A stretch of DNA of 64,000 nt, taken from Oxytricha trifallax (taxonomy: Eukaryota; Ciliophora; Spirotrichea; Sporadotrichida; Oxytrichidae). The first letter of the stretch is position 1; every line of letters begins with the position of its first letter. The notes under the pieces are model-generated. The model made no database searches. It was not told the DNA's origin and saw nothing but the letters and a program-made list of their open reading frames with translations. This document shows, piece by piece, positions 48,701 to 58,727 of the stretch. A program made the translations under genes and the position numbers. The stretch covers positions 61,592 through 125,591 of the forward strand of contig ARYC01000572.1 in assembly GCA_000711775.1 (NCBI GenBank), in the 5' to 3' direction.

Positions 48701-51075
48701 TGTTCGATCTGTTTTTATTATCTTTTGTGTTTTAAGTCTGTGCTGATGACCCTAAAATGAGTGTATCCAGGCATTTATCATCTAAAAATACATAGGCCAT
48801 CACGTCTTTTTTATTCACTCTGCCCAGTGTCTCTGGTAATTGCAAATCGTGGATGCTTAATAATACGAAATCTATAAATTTAGAGTTATAATTGATAAAT
48901 GACTGCGTAATAAAAATGGAGTTAAATATTCATATAGTTTGTTACATACCTTCCATTTCAATATAAGTAGAATTGATTCTTTTCAAAAAGTGTAAAAATA
49001 GAGGTTGATTTTATATTTAGGTGACAACCCTGTTAGATCGTTTATATTATAATTATAATTAAATAATCAAAGAATATTTAAATAAATATACTTTACAAAT
49101 AAAACAATGGCAACATAAGTAGCAGATTCACAGCATCACACTCAAGTTTAAAAATCAGATTTCTAAGGGTACATGGAAAATAACCCCTAAATGCTAGATT
49201 AAATGATGAGAATTATTGTTAATTTGTATACTGACCCCAAGAAAATTTCAGAAACTCAAGAGTAAGTGTTAATAATTATTTTTTTACAATAAAGTATAAA
49301 TCATTCATAATTTTATAGACATGTGAGGAAAATGTTGAGTGTTCCAGAGGCAGAGGACCCACAAGAATTAATAGAGGAAAATAAATAATTAAAGAGGGAG
49401 ATATTCGATCTATAAGATCAGCTTGTAGCATTTGAAGAGGAGGTTAGTATTTAAATATATAATTATAATTTTTATAGTTGGATGCTATCAAAGAAGAAAC
49501 GTTATGAAAAAAGGAAAATAGCTCTCTCTCTATATTTAATTTTCATTTTAATTCATAGAATTTCCATATAAGCTTTTCATCTATGAATTTATTCAATTAA
49601 ATATTCATTATTGATTGAAAATTTATATCTTTTTACACCAAGTCAGATTAATATTGTTGTAGTCAACAACTGCAGTGTAAGAATAGTTTTAAACGCTATG
49701 ATGATTAAAATTAGAGCTGCTTGTATGATAATTTTAAGCGAATTCAATAAAGTCAACTCTGCCATCCTTCTGAACAATGACAATTTACTATTTTTTATTG
49801 AACAGCCATTTCATAGTAGCTAGTGGACTATCCAAAACAATATGTTGTTTAGTGTACCATTTCCAGTTGCTTCTAGTAAAGATCATGATTGAGTGCTAAG
49901 TCTGATTGTTTTCGAGATCTTTTGTTAAGTAAAGTGAGAGGAGATTTGAGTCAGAAGAATAATCAACAAACTGGACGTTTTGAGATTAGTCTGGAAGAGT
50001 AAATTCGCCATGTCTAAGGCCATTACGTTCCCACAGTACGATTTCTTTCTTTTGTTGTTAGCCTGGTAAAGGTCTTACTGAATATCCAGCTACTAAACTA
50101 CCATTAGGCATGAAACATATTGGCTTTTATAGTGATGCTAGTGGTTTTTCACTCACTGAAAATACTGCTTTATCGTCTGCTCTTGCAGGACCCTTAGTGA
50201 CTCTCATGTCGTTTTAAGCGTCTCTTGTTAAGCATTTAAATCCTCCATTCATGTGATAATTGACCACGAATATAGCACTATCTCCTCTCCATGAAATAGC
50301 AGCTTCTTTGATACTTTTATCTGCTTTGCCCAACTCTGCTGGTGAAACATTCCAGAATGTCAAGTCGTTATCATCAATATCGCATTCTGTAGTGACATCA
50401 AATTCTGTGTTAAACATAAACAGCCTCCCATTGCCACTTGCAATCACGAAATTCTCTTCATTTGGAGACCATTTAGCAGCTAAGATACCTCCAGGCAGGA
50501 TACCAGCTTCTTCAACTTGATTCTCTGCTACTCTGTATAAGTATATGGAACCACTGGAGAAAGTGAGTACCACACCTTATAATTCTTGAATATAGTCCAT
50601 TGAAATAAGGGTTGATTGTTCTATCGTGGGGTCTTAATCTGTGAAATCAGTTTGCTTCTTCAGACTTATGTTTGATGCTATCTCAATCAAAAGTATAACA
50701 ATGATAATTTTTATAAGATGTTCTAATGTATGAAATACTAACAATATTTTTTTATTTTTCGAATCTCAGTAGGGAATTCCATAGATTTATCCTGCTAATT
50801 ATAGGAGAATGTGTAAAGTTAATGCTTGTTTGTGTACACAAACATCATATTGCCAAATTCGTCTAAACATATCTGACATACTTCACCAATCAAATTTTAC
50901 CTATCAAATTAATGATGATTATTATCAAACTTTCACAGTATATTTTAAAAATATTTATACAATTGTAAAGTTATTGCATGAAACATATAAATTCCTTGTC
51001 GTTAATAGAATGATATAGTCAAGTGAAAACTTACAATTGATGTGAGAATTTGGAAAGAATATCTAAGTTTCTCAT
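39074..51075 (-). CDS. ELP1: ELP1 (Elongator complex subunit 1, IKI3/IKAP family), germline form
   Basis: ELP1 is the scaffold of Elongator, which modifies wobble uridines of tRNAs. Exon 1 (51035-51075) gives [12 protein letters not shown], like MRNL.. of animal ELP1; a 134-nt intron follows. The WD part includes [52 protein letters not shown] and [12 protein letters not shown]. The conserved centre is [30 protein letters not shown] and [13 protein letters not shown]. The C-terminal TPR part includes [24 protein letters not shown], the basic stretch [20 protein letters not shown] and a TGA at 39074-39076. Rough summing gives about 1,400 codons, near the family length. The gene is cut by at least seven IESs, two of them carrying other genes. 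Confidence 0.92.
41509..41585. other. ELP1 IES, pointer TTTA
   Basis: TTTA at 41505-41508 and 41582-41585. Removing 77 bp joins EPPQLYK to [12 protein letters not shown] in frame. Further small gaps, probably IESs or introns, are near 40973-40998 (about 25 bp), 40380-40450 and 39290-39360. Confidence 0.6.
41784..42082. other. ELP1 IES, pointer TGATT
   Basis: TGATT at 41779-41783 and 42078-42082 flanks 299 bp. Removal joins ENVEQS to [11 protein letters not shown] in frame. Confidence 0.65.
42254..42309. other. ELP1 IES, pointer TTCTTGTT
   Basis: The 8-bp repeat at 42246-42253 and 42302-42309. Removing 56 bp joins SSEFQQE to NSYYINADS in frame. Confidence 0.8.
42652..42702 (+). repeat. (AGT)17 microsatellite, poly-Ser in frame
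   Basis: Seventeen AGT units. In the frame of the downstream ORF they read as polyserine, followed by [13 protein letters not shown]. Confidence 0.85.
42730..43876 (+). CDS. Unrecognised protein of the GC-rich island, with in-frame TGA and a frameshift
   Basis: From ATG 42730 the frame gives [36 protein letters not shown] and [13 protein letters not shown], then TGA (43015-43017). The same frame continues without another stop: [58 protein letters not shown] and TLLNQDF. At a T5 run (43506-43510) it must shift by one base to continue [39 protein letters not shown] and [15 protein letters not shown] to TGA 43874-43876. So it is either a decaying gene, a gene with an unusual TGA, or a sequence error. 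I recognise no domain. The upstream frame is also open through the poly-Ser tract. Confidence 0.5.
43939..44232 (+). CDS. Small basic protein of the GC-rich island
   Basis: A 97-aa frame from ATG 43939, rich in Lys/Arg/Glu: [40 protein letters not shown] and [16 protein letters not shown]. The codons are strikingly GC-rich for this window. It is probably helical and could bind nucleic acid by charge, but there is no known motif. The frame is open upstream to 43882, so it might be the end of a longer protein including the preceding ORF. Confidence 0.55.
   Translation: MNRAADRDKSSLSISKERQRRDSVMKRFKKDLAMLMQSAPHLPPQFLQRFKPALTKDTVDSLMKEASKFRPKDKECAEIKDLDQERREQLKTLREIG
44764..44940. other. ELP1 IES, pointer GGCCATA
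   Basis: GGCCATA at 44757-44763 and 44934-44940. Removing 177 bp joins TCVYLYG to [11 protein letters not shown] in frame. Confidence 0.8.
45202..48956 (-). CDS. C2-domain coiled-coil protein (cilia/cytoskeleton type), nested in ELP1
   Basis: ATG at 48956, then a 78-nt intron (48872-48949) inside codon 3. The N-terminal C2-like domain reads [31 protein letters not shown], a Gln/Ser-rich loop, [15 protein letters not shown] and [12 protein letters not shown]. The rest is a long coiled coil, e.g. [39 protein letters not shown] and [18 protein letters not shown]. It ends [20 protein letters not shown] and TGA 45202-45204. One IES is well marked (46803-46852); other breaks near 47250, 47430, 48080, 48310 and 48590 are IESs or introns not fully placed. 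This is the layout of ciliary structural proteins; no exact family is claimed. Confidence 0.7.
46803..46852. other. IES in coiled-coil gene, 10-bp pointer TTTGAGACTT
   Basis: TTTGAGACTT at 46793-46802 and 46843-46852. Removing 50 bp joins EQGSSQNQSQVSNP to [16 protein letters not shown] in frame and avoids a TGA. Confidence 0.85.
49107..49507 (+). CDS. MYCBP/AMY-1-like small coiled-coil protein, nested in ELP1
   Basis: Three exons (49107-49261, 49319-49442, 49478-49507) separated by 57-nt and 35-nt GT..AG introns give 102 aa. The domain order is that of c-Myc-binding protein [32 protein letters not shown], a PEAEDPQEL turn and a C-terminal leucine-type coil [20 protein letters not shown]. 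In animals and flagellates MYCBP is found with AKAPs and the radial spoke/cilium. It is divergent from the C2/coiled-coil gene with 150 bp between the starts, so they may share a promoter or a two-gene macronuclear chromosome. Confidence 0.75.
50686..50768. other. ELP1 IES, pointer TGAGAT
   Basis: On the minus strand TGAGAT occurs at both borders (plus ATCTCA at 50763-50768 and 50680-50685). Removing 83 bp joins SMEFPTEI to ASNISLKK in frame. Confidence 0.75.
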
Positions 51076-54000
51076 ATTGAATGAATCAAGAATATATAAT
51101 AAATAAGTATTTAATATTAATTAAACATTCACTCTCCTTAAGTAAAATATTTAGCCAATAAAATACATGAAGTTAAGTGAATATTAAATCAATTAAAATT
51201 ATTAATAATAATTATTGTAATTTAATTTAACCTTTTTATATTCATTTTTAGTCAGAGTATTTTCCTGCCTGTTATCATTAAATTAAGTGTACATGCATTA
51301 ATATAGCACCATGTTAAATTAATCTTGATTGGAGTGACCTCTTATAGATATTAACAATAAATAAATAAAATATTTATAATAAATTTAGTGATTAACTATA
51401 AACAAATTTATTTACAATAATTCTTTGTAATCCATTTTCATTATTTTAATCTGTTAATGAATTAATGCAAAGCTGCAGTTTTATTATTTACTAAATATAC
51501 TTTATCGTAAGATTATTTCAATTTTTTGGGTAAAATTTTCATTTATAATTATTGTTACTTCAATACTTCCTCTTTAAATTTATAAATATATTACAAATTT
51601 ACAATATTTGACACAAATAAATCAATATTTAGTAAATATTAATTTTTATATATTTATTCTCATTTATTTGATCATAATTTTCAGTAAATTATTTAAAATT
51701 AACAATAAATTATCATAACTAATTAAATTTATGAAAAATTGTTAATAACTAAAATATTTAGTTATAAAATGCTTTATTATTTATCGATAGATACCAAATA
51801 AATTAAATTATATATTTTCATTAATATTCCATTTATTTTTTATAAATATGTACATTAAGTTCAATACGCTTATTTTTCCCCATTAATATTTGTGATACTT
51901 TCCTTATATCATTTATATTATTTATTATATTTTTTTGTCTAGCGAGAATTTACAAATCTATTTAGCTATAAGAATAATTCCATTAGTTTAATCTTAAATT
52001 TGACATTTCCATTGATTGACAAGTTTATTTATTTTAATTGTAAAATGGCTATTGCCCAGCTAACTAAATATAAAACATAAAATAATTATTAAATTATAGA
52101 TATAATTTAATTAAATAATTTTATCAAACTTTAAAATGCAATTTATATTTCTTATTTCTATATGTATTCCTTCAATTATGATATTTAATAAATACTACAC
52201 TATTAATTTTCTTTTTATAGATTCTTTGCCTTATTTATTAAAATACGTTGAAATAATTATATACTTTATTTTTAAATTAATAATTTATAATTAACTATGG
52301 ATAAATCAATGTAAATAAATCCCAAACAATTATAAGATTTTAAAATGGATAATTTTCTCATTTGTTAAGCTTAAGTAAAATTACTATTACTGCTATTATT
52401 TCTGTAGAATTTCTCTAATATTTCCATTTTACATAAAATTTATTAATTATTTAAATGAATTCAGACTTTACTTCAATACATTCAAACCCTTTGATGATAA
52501 TTGACACTTAGGACTTTCGTAAACTTAGTTTATATTCAACTATTACTAAATTTAATTGTAAATTATTGTAAATAAAAAAATTTATAAATATTATGTGTTA
52601 TAAATTCATATTTATCCAAGCTAGATTATATATTAATTTTCGGATTGATTATTATTATTAGTATGCAACAATTTTAAAAAGATATTTTCATAATAAGTGG
52701 GGATAAAAGTTAATCAATTTTTAGCATTTTAAATGGAAAATAAACTCATAAGCACACATGTTCTATTATATAATATCTCAGTATTTATATAGATTTTTTT
52801 TTAATCAAGCAAGATTCAAGATAATTAAGAAAATATAACTATCACTCTTTTAAGAGTGAAAAATTATTCAAAATCAATTTTTAATTCGATAAAACATTTT
52901 TTCTTATATATGATGAAATTAAAATTATGAATAATTATTTATAATATAAAATGATTTTGCTTGTAAACAATTATTATTTTAATATAATATAATTCTTTTT
53001 AGTAGTTTTAAAAAAATATAAACTGAATGACATAATTATTTATACATTTTTGAAAATTTTATTTTGAAATTTTCAAGAAATTCATTGATAAATAATACTA
53101 TATAATTATCGCTATTAATTTTAAAGAAACCATTTTCATTTATTATTTAAAAATGTTTAAAGTTATACTATGAGAATTACATTCATGTTAAGTTATGAAT
53201 GAAGTGATTGTGTCTAAGCCTTTTTATGCCTTAAATTAAATAAATATGCAGACGTAGGATCAATAAATAACATTGTAAATTTTATCAATAGGATGCTCTT
53301 ATTTATCCCATATTAATAAAATTTATTTTATTACTCGAACAAGATATTTACTTCATATTTTAATTTTAGTGTTTCTACCTATATATATGCAGCACAAAAA
53401 TCAACCCTGATATTAAAAAAATGAAAATAAAAAGATTTTTGTTAACTATATTATTAATATTTTTGTAAATCTTTATAGTGTATTTAGGTATTATTATAAT
53501 ATAATCTCAATTGAATATCAAGGTAATAATCTATAAAATGATTATGATATAATTTATATTAAAATACAAAATCTAAACATTAAAAATAGAATATACCTGA
53601 TTCCATAATTAATTAAAATTATGTAATAATTCACAAATATTTTTCCCAATTTATATTTTACTACCAAACTATTGTTTGCAGTTTTAATCTTTAAATAATC
53701 TTAAGAGTTTTATTTGTATATATCCTAGTTTATTACAGTTCAAATTATTTATTTGAATTGTACCAGAAAAAATCACCCCTTTTTAATGATTCATACTCAT
53801 AAATGCCCTTATGTTACAAGAAAGATATATGTGATCCAATAAATATTTGAAAATGTTTTAATAATCATTAATTCTAACGTTATTAATTAATCTAACTCTT
53901 TATTTACCATTATTATTATATAATTAAATGAATTTTCTTAAATAAGCAACTCATATAATTATTTTGTTAATTCTTTTTGAATATTATTCAAATAGTAGAA

Positions 54001-55024
54001 TTTTAATAACTCCTTTATTATATATTTGTACATTAATTCTATTAATTAAAGTGAAAAGCCGCATTTAAAATCTTTTCAATACTCTTTAAGAAACCGCAAT
54101 ATACAATAACATATCAATAGCTTTTAATTTGCTTATGAAAATTTTGAAAATACTCCATGCTTATAAATTTTAGTTGAAAATCTTTGTTTAATGTGTTAAA
54201 ATGAAATAATAGCTCGGAGGTTAGACAATTGCCCGCATAAATTTGGTAAAATTACAATTTATTTTTATTAAGTAATAATGTAGGATCCATTAGATTTAGA
54301 AATTTTCAACCATATTTAAAAATATTTACCAAAGTAATCTCAAATAAAATTATCTCTATCAAAATCTTAAATTTATAAAAATTATTTAATAAATATTTAT
54401 ATTTTCAGTTAATAAACAATTGAATTAAATTTTACAAAATCTGATAGACAATATTCAGGACATCTAATAAATATCTTCTATTTAATAACAATATAATCCT
54501 TATTGATCACATGAGAATTTATAAAGTTGCAGTTAAATGATTTTTATTATAATTTAATTTAGAAAATCCTAATGACCCCTGTGTTAGATTTCATTAAAAA
54601 CCTCTATATTATTTTTTAAAAATTTGAAATTTGGATATACTTGCTATTTTAAAACCTAGAATTCTACTACAGATATGTTTTAATTTATTACCACTATGAT
54701 TCTTTTCATTAAAAGTAAAAATAATTCCCTTATTTTAATTTATGAGCTAGGAAGAGTTTAATGAATTCTCATAAGCTATTTTTTCCCTGAATTATTAATT
54801 TTAACTATGAAAACTTCAATAAAACTCTCTCTACTAATTATTTGCTTTAATACTTAGCATTTTAATGTTTTTTATTTATTTAATTATAACTATATTACTT
54901 CTCTTTATATATACTTTTCAACCAATCTCATTCTATGTTAGTCATTTATAGTTATATAAACTAATTTAATGTGATTACCATAAAAAATTAATATACACAA
55001 TTAATAAAAAATTAATATATAAAA
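51076..55024. other. 3.9-kb AT-rich stretch without genes
   Basis: I found no coding signal, element end or repeat. It separates the ELP1 locus from the Tim17-like gene. Confidence 0.65.
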
Positions 55025-55950
55025 ATGAACAATAAAAACAGTAGTGTCCCAGCACTTGATGTGGACTACCCATTCGAATAATATAAAAATGAGTTCTTCG
55101 TGAGAATAGGACAGGGTTTTGGGGTTGGAATAATAGCAGGAACTATTATCAATTTCTTTGTGGGAATGTACCAAGCACCCATAAGATAGAGGTTAATTTT
55201 ACAAAAATATAGTCTACGATGTTTAATGAAAAATTTATTAACTAATTGGTGGAATAGCGAGAGCAAGAGAGAAGGGACCAGCTCTTGGAGGTAACATGGC
55301 AGGTTGGTGTGGTTCATTTGCCTTTTTCGGAAATGGATTGAAATACTACAGACAAAAAGATGATCAATCTCTAATATATATTATTACATAAAACCCCATT
55401 TTAATCAAGTTTTTCTTATGTATAATAGAATTATAATTGAATGGAACGATACTCTTGGAGGTGGAGTGACAGCATTTATAATATTATTCAGATCTGCAGG
55501 TTTTAAGGGAGCTATGTATCAGGCACTACAAATGGGTTTCTTCTTCTATCTAATTGAGTCCTATACTTTTAATGCAAAAGTCAAATAACGTCAGCAATTA
55601 CTTGATAACCCACCAAAGTACTACAATATAAATTAATTAAAATTTATTGATTTTCAATTTATATTAAAAATTTTACATGATAAAATGCAATTTAAATTAA
55701 ATGTTATATAAATAAATTATACTAGATAACTAGGAATGGCGATGAATATCAAATAATGATGAATCAGGCAGAATATGAAAAATTAGTGATGGAGTTAGAG
55801 AAACAAAATATATCATTTAACAAACATTCTGGAGGAAATTATTTTAAATTATCATGTTTTAAATAATTCTAAATTGAATATTAATATTAAATCATATCAG
55901 TGTAGATTTCAAGAAGTGAAAACATAGTTATTTCATAAATATATAAATGA
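55025..55950 (+). CDS. Tim17/Tim22/Tim23-family mitochondrial translocase protein
   Basis: ATG 55025. After removal of three IESs the frame reads YPFEQYKNEFFVRIGQGFGV, GIIAGTIINFFVGMYQAP, IGGIARAREKGPALGGNMAG, WCGSFAFFGNGLKYYRQKDD and LGGGVTAFIILFRSAGFKGA, then MYQALQMGFFFYLIE. The glycine-rich helices, the RxKDD-type loop and the length match Tim17-type inner-membrane import channel proteins. The C-terminus after MELEKQN is low complexity and runs to TGA 55948-55950; another IES could hide a different end. Confidence 0.85.
55199..55247. other. IES in Tim17 gene, pointer TAATT
   Basis: TAATT at 55194-55198 and 55243-55247. Removing 49 bp joins QAPIRQRLI to GGIARARE in frame. Confidence 0.75.
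55376..55437. other. IES in Tim17 gene, pointer TAAT
   Basis: TAAT at 55372-55375 and 55434-55437. Removing 62 bp joins DDQSLI to EWNDTLGGG in frame. Confidence 0.65.
55624..55724. other. IES in Tim17 gene, pointer TACTA
   Basis: TACTA at 55619-55623 and 55720-55724. Removing 101 bp joins LDNPPKY to QITRNGDEYQ in frame. Confidence 0.65.
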
Positions 55951-56283
55951 GTTTCCTGATAAAAGAGGAAATTTCCGAAGAATCTATATAAATATTTACA
56001 ACCTTTAATTTAATTACGAGATTTCTATATCAAACTTCTCTTTTTAAAATGAAATTTCTCACTTTATAATAATTTTTTTTGTTTGTTGTCAAGAAATAAA
56101 TGAATGGATTGAATTAAATTAGGAATTTATTTTGAAAGACACAAGCTTCAATAAATGGTCATGCACATCAATAAAATAAATATTGATTTATGTATTTCAA
56201 TGATAAAACCTAATAATTATAGTTTTATTCAAATTTCTTATATAATAAAACATAAATAAATCTCTTGTAGAACTCTTCAACTT

Positions 56284-58443
56284 TCATTCTTAATTCTATG
56301 ATGTAACTTGATTTGAACCACTACTCTATTATTGTGTTGACTCTCTTTATAATCTGTACTTTTCAATCATCAGCTTCCTCTCCTCATCATATGAATCCTG
56401 ATGCTTCAGCATTTGAATTTGATAGTTGATTTTCTTGTTAGTGTCCTCAACTTTACTGGAGATTTTTGTGTTTGATTTTTCAATCAGAGCGTCTGTCTTT
56501 TTTGTTGCTCTTTCTAAGAATTCGAAGTAGTTTTTTTCTAATTCATTTAACTTTGCTCTGTTAACTTTTTCAATTTATATTTATAATATATAAGATATAT
56601 ATACTCATTATGTAAAAATGAAATCTAGGTATAAAACTCAAATATAATAATGTAAATTTTATAAATAATATTTTTGGTAGGATACTTCATCTCTATCGAA
56701 AATCCAGGGAATATTGTGCTTATCACAAAGTCTCTCTAAGAAAGGAGTTTGAACAACATTGGCATATGCGAATAGGAAAAGTATTGGCGTGTATCTCAAC
56801 TTCAAGTGATATCCCATGTACCAGTTTATTATAAATTTATTGTAATTCATGTACATTCTTATAGCATTTATAATAATAAATGAGTGTAATAGTTTGGCTT
56901 GTGTTTGGATATAAAGGATGTAGCCAAAATAGAGGATGCAATTCCAGCTGTGAGATTCAATTCATCATCTTTTTGTCTTAAATACCAAATTGAATCTCTT
57001 ACCAATTTACATTGTAAGTACATAGAGTAAGTGATTAGACCTAATGGTGCAGCTTTACTTCTAAAGGTCTGCTTGAAAGCTTAAAATTAATAAAAATAAG
57101 CAACATAGAAATATAATATAAAATTTCAAAAAGCTTGTTTAATTGTAACCTTCTCCTTTAAAATAATTGCTGAATCGATTTAGGTTTAAAGATTTTTAAA
57201 AAAAATAAAGTGCAATAATTCTCCCTGTACTTTTAATACAATGCAAACAATGGCCAGACAGTGGCCATATGCATTTAGAAAATAATATGCTTAATTAATT
57301 TTATGAAATCTTTTTAAAAAATTTTTAATAAATAATCAATAAATATTGGAATAGACAAAGGATGAGCATCAAAACACATTATTAATTAAAACTTCTAATA
57401 TAGTATATATTATTAGTATGCATTATTTATAAACATTTGATCAGTATCAACAACGCCATATTTATTAAATGGTATTCTTAGGAAACTTCTCAACATTTAC
57501 ATCACTATATTATCTGGTAATTAAATTAAAGGTTCAGCCACATTTTTCTGTTTTTCTTGCATGATTTCTGGAATATCAGCTTATTATAGTATATTTTAAT
57601 TATCTCTTTGTGCGTCATTTTGTGATTAATCCGTCTCTAGAATTGCGGCTGGAGTGTTTGTTTAGTTTTGGATTTATTCTTAAGTATCTAATTTAGCTGG
57701 ATTCTATAGTTCTAAAACTTATTATATTTTGAGTTAGTGCAAAATTGCATTATCTTCTGCATTTATTTGTTCTGTATTTTATGTTGCTGTGGGTAATTAC
57801 TGAACTTCAATCTCGTTCTAATGTTAAGATATTTATGATATGGAATCACTTGCTGGTACTACGATTTTATCAACTTAAGTATCTGCTTGTTTAGAATTAT
57901 CTATTGATGTTTGAGAAATAAGAGTCTAAGGATTATCAATCTGTGATTTATGTTAATCCTGATTCTAATCCAACTTCTAATCCTCTAAATTCTATGTTTA
58001 ATCTATAATGACATTATTACTAATTGGTGTTTCTTCATAAGCGTTTAATTGAATTTCTTCTTTTGAGGGTGTCACTAGAGTTTAGTCTTATTATTAAATT
58101 GGATCTAATTATTTCAACTTATTGTTTTCAATTTCTTAAGATTCTTGTCTCAATAATTAATCTTCTTACTGTTATTGTTCATCATTAATATCTTTTTACT
58201 AATGATCAGCAACTTTATCGTTAGAGCTTCCATTTTACTACAAATCCACTTAATGATCTTATTGATTAGACTTAACCTATATAAATATTCAATATATCAT
58301 TCCATAAGAATATGATTAACTCAAATAATGTGAGTATTGGATTATTTGACATTTAATTATTATAAATGACTTACAGATATGTTTTGAGAATCTTAAGATT
58401 GCTCTTCTATAAAATTTTGTGTTTGTGGCTCTTAATCACTCAT
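56284..58443 (-). CDS. Gln-rich protein with Tim17-like membrane domain
   Basis: ATG 58443 opens MSDQEPQTQNFIEEQ; after an intron near 58270-58375 a long Gln/Asn/Asp-rich region follows. The second part is more structured: NIVMQMLRSFLRIPFNKYGV, MATVWPLFALYQKYREN, KQAFKQTFRSKAAPLGLITY, LVRDSIWYLRQKDDELNLTA, YTPILFLFAYANVVQ and LCDKHNIPWIFDRDEV. It ends in a charged coil (NELEKNYFEFLERATKKTDA) and TGA 56284-56286. RQKDD and the Gly/Ala helices recall the Tim17 superfamily, but weakly. An IES with pointer AAAGCTT (57083-57136) is clear; others near 56580-56660, 56860-56890 and 57280-57420 are likely. It could be two genes, with the second starting at ATG 57268; no TGA separates them. Confidence 0.55.
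57083..57136. other. IES, pointer AAAGCTT
   Basis: AAAGCTT at 57076-57082 and 57130-57136. Removing 54 bp joins KEKVTIKQA to FKQTFRSKAAPLG in frame. Confidence 0.75.
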
Positions 58444-58727
58444 ATTTATAATTATTATAATCAAATGAAAGATATACACTGAATATATTGATCTAAATAG
58501 TTTAATTTAAATATAATTGTCATATTTTAATTATTCTCTTCGATATTAAATTTTAATATTGATTAAAATCAAATTATTAAATAAAAAATATTTAAAATAC
58601 GTAGACTTAATTATGATTTATAATCTAATTTTATAATAAATTTGAATATTCAACTTATATTGTAAAATTTTATTCTACTTACTTATTCAAAATCTATAAT
58701 TATATTTAACATTAATAAATAATCTTG

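Larger units (their letters stand above)
45028..49653. other. 4.6-kb ELP1 IES containing two genes
   Basis: The 13-bp pointer AGTCAGATTAATA is at 45015-45027 and 49641-49653. Removal joins [10 protein letters not shown] to [12 protein letters not shown] in frame, exactly as ELP1 proteins run. The eliminated interval holds the complete C2/coiled-coil gene (45202-48956) and the MYCBP-like gene (49107-49507). Confidence 0.88.

Noticed and set aside
50260-50520. Plus-strand 86-codon ORF
   Set aside because: It is antisense to the WD-repeat region of ELP1.
50809-51018. Plus-strand 69-codon ORF
   Set aside because: It lies antisense to exon 2 and the first intron of ELP1, where the minus strand gives a clear ELP1 N-terminus.
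55112-55132. Telomere-like GGGTTTTGGGG at 55 kb as an element end
   Set aside because: It encodes QGFGVG of the Tim17-family protein in frame and has no partner end.
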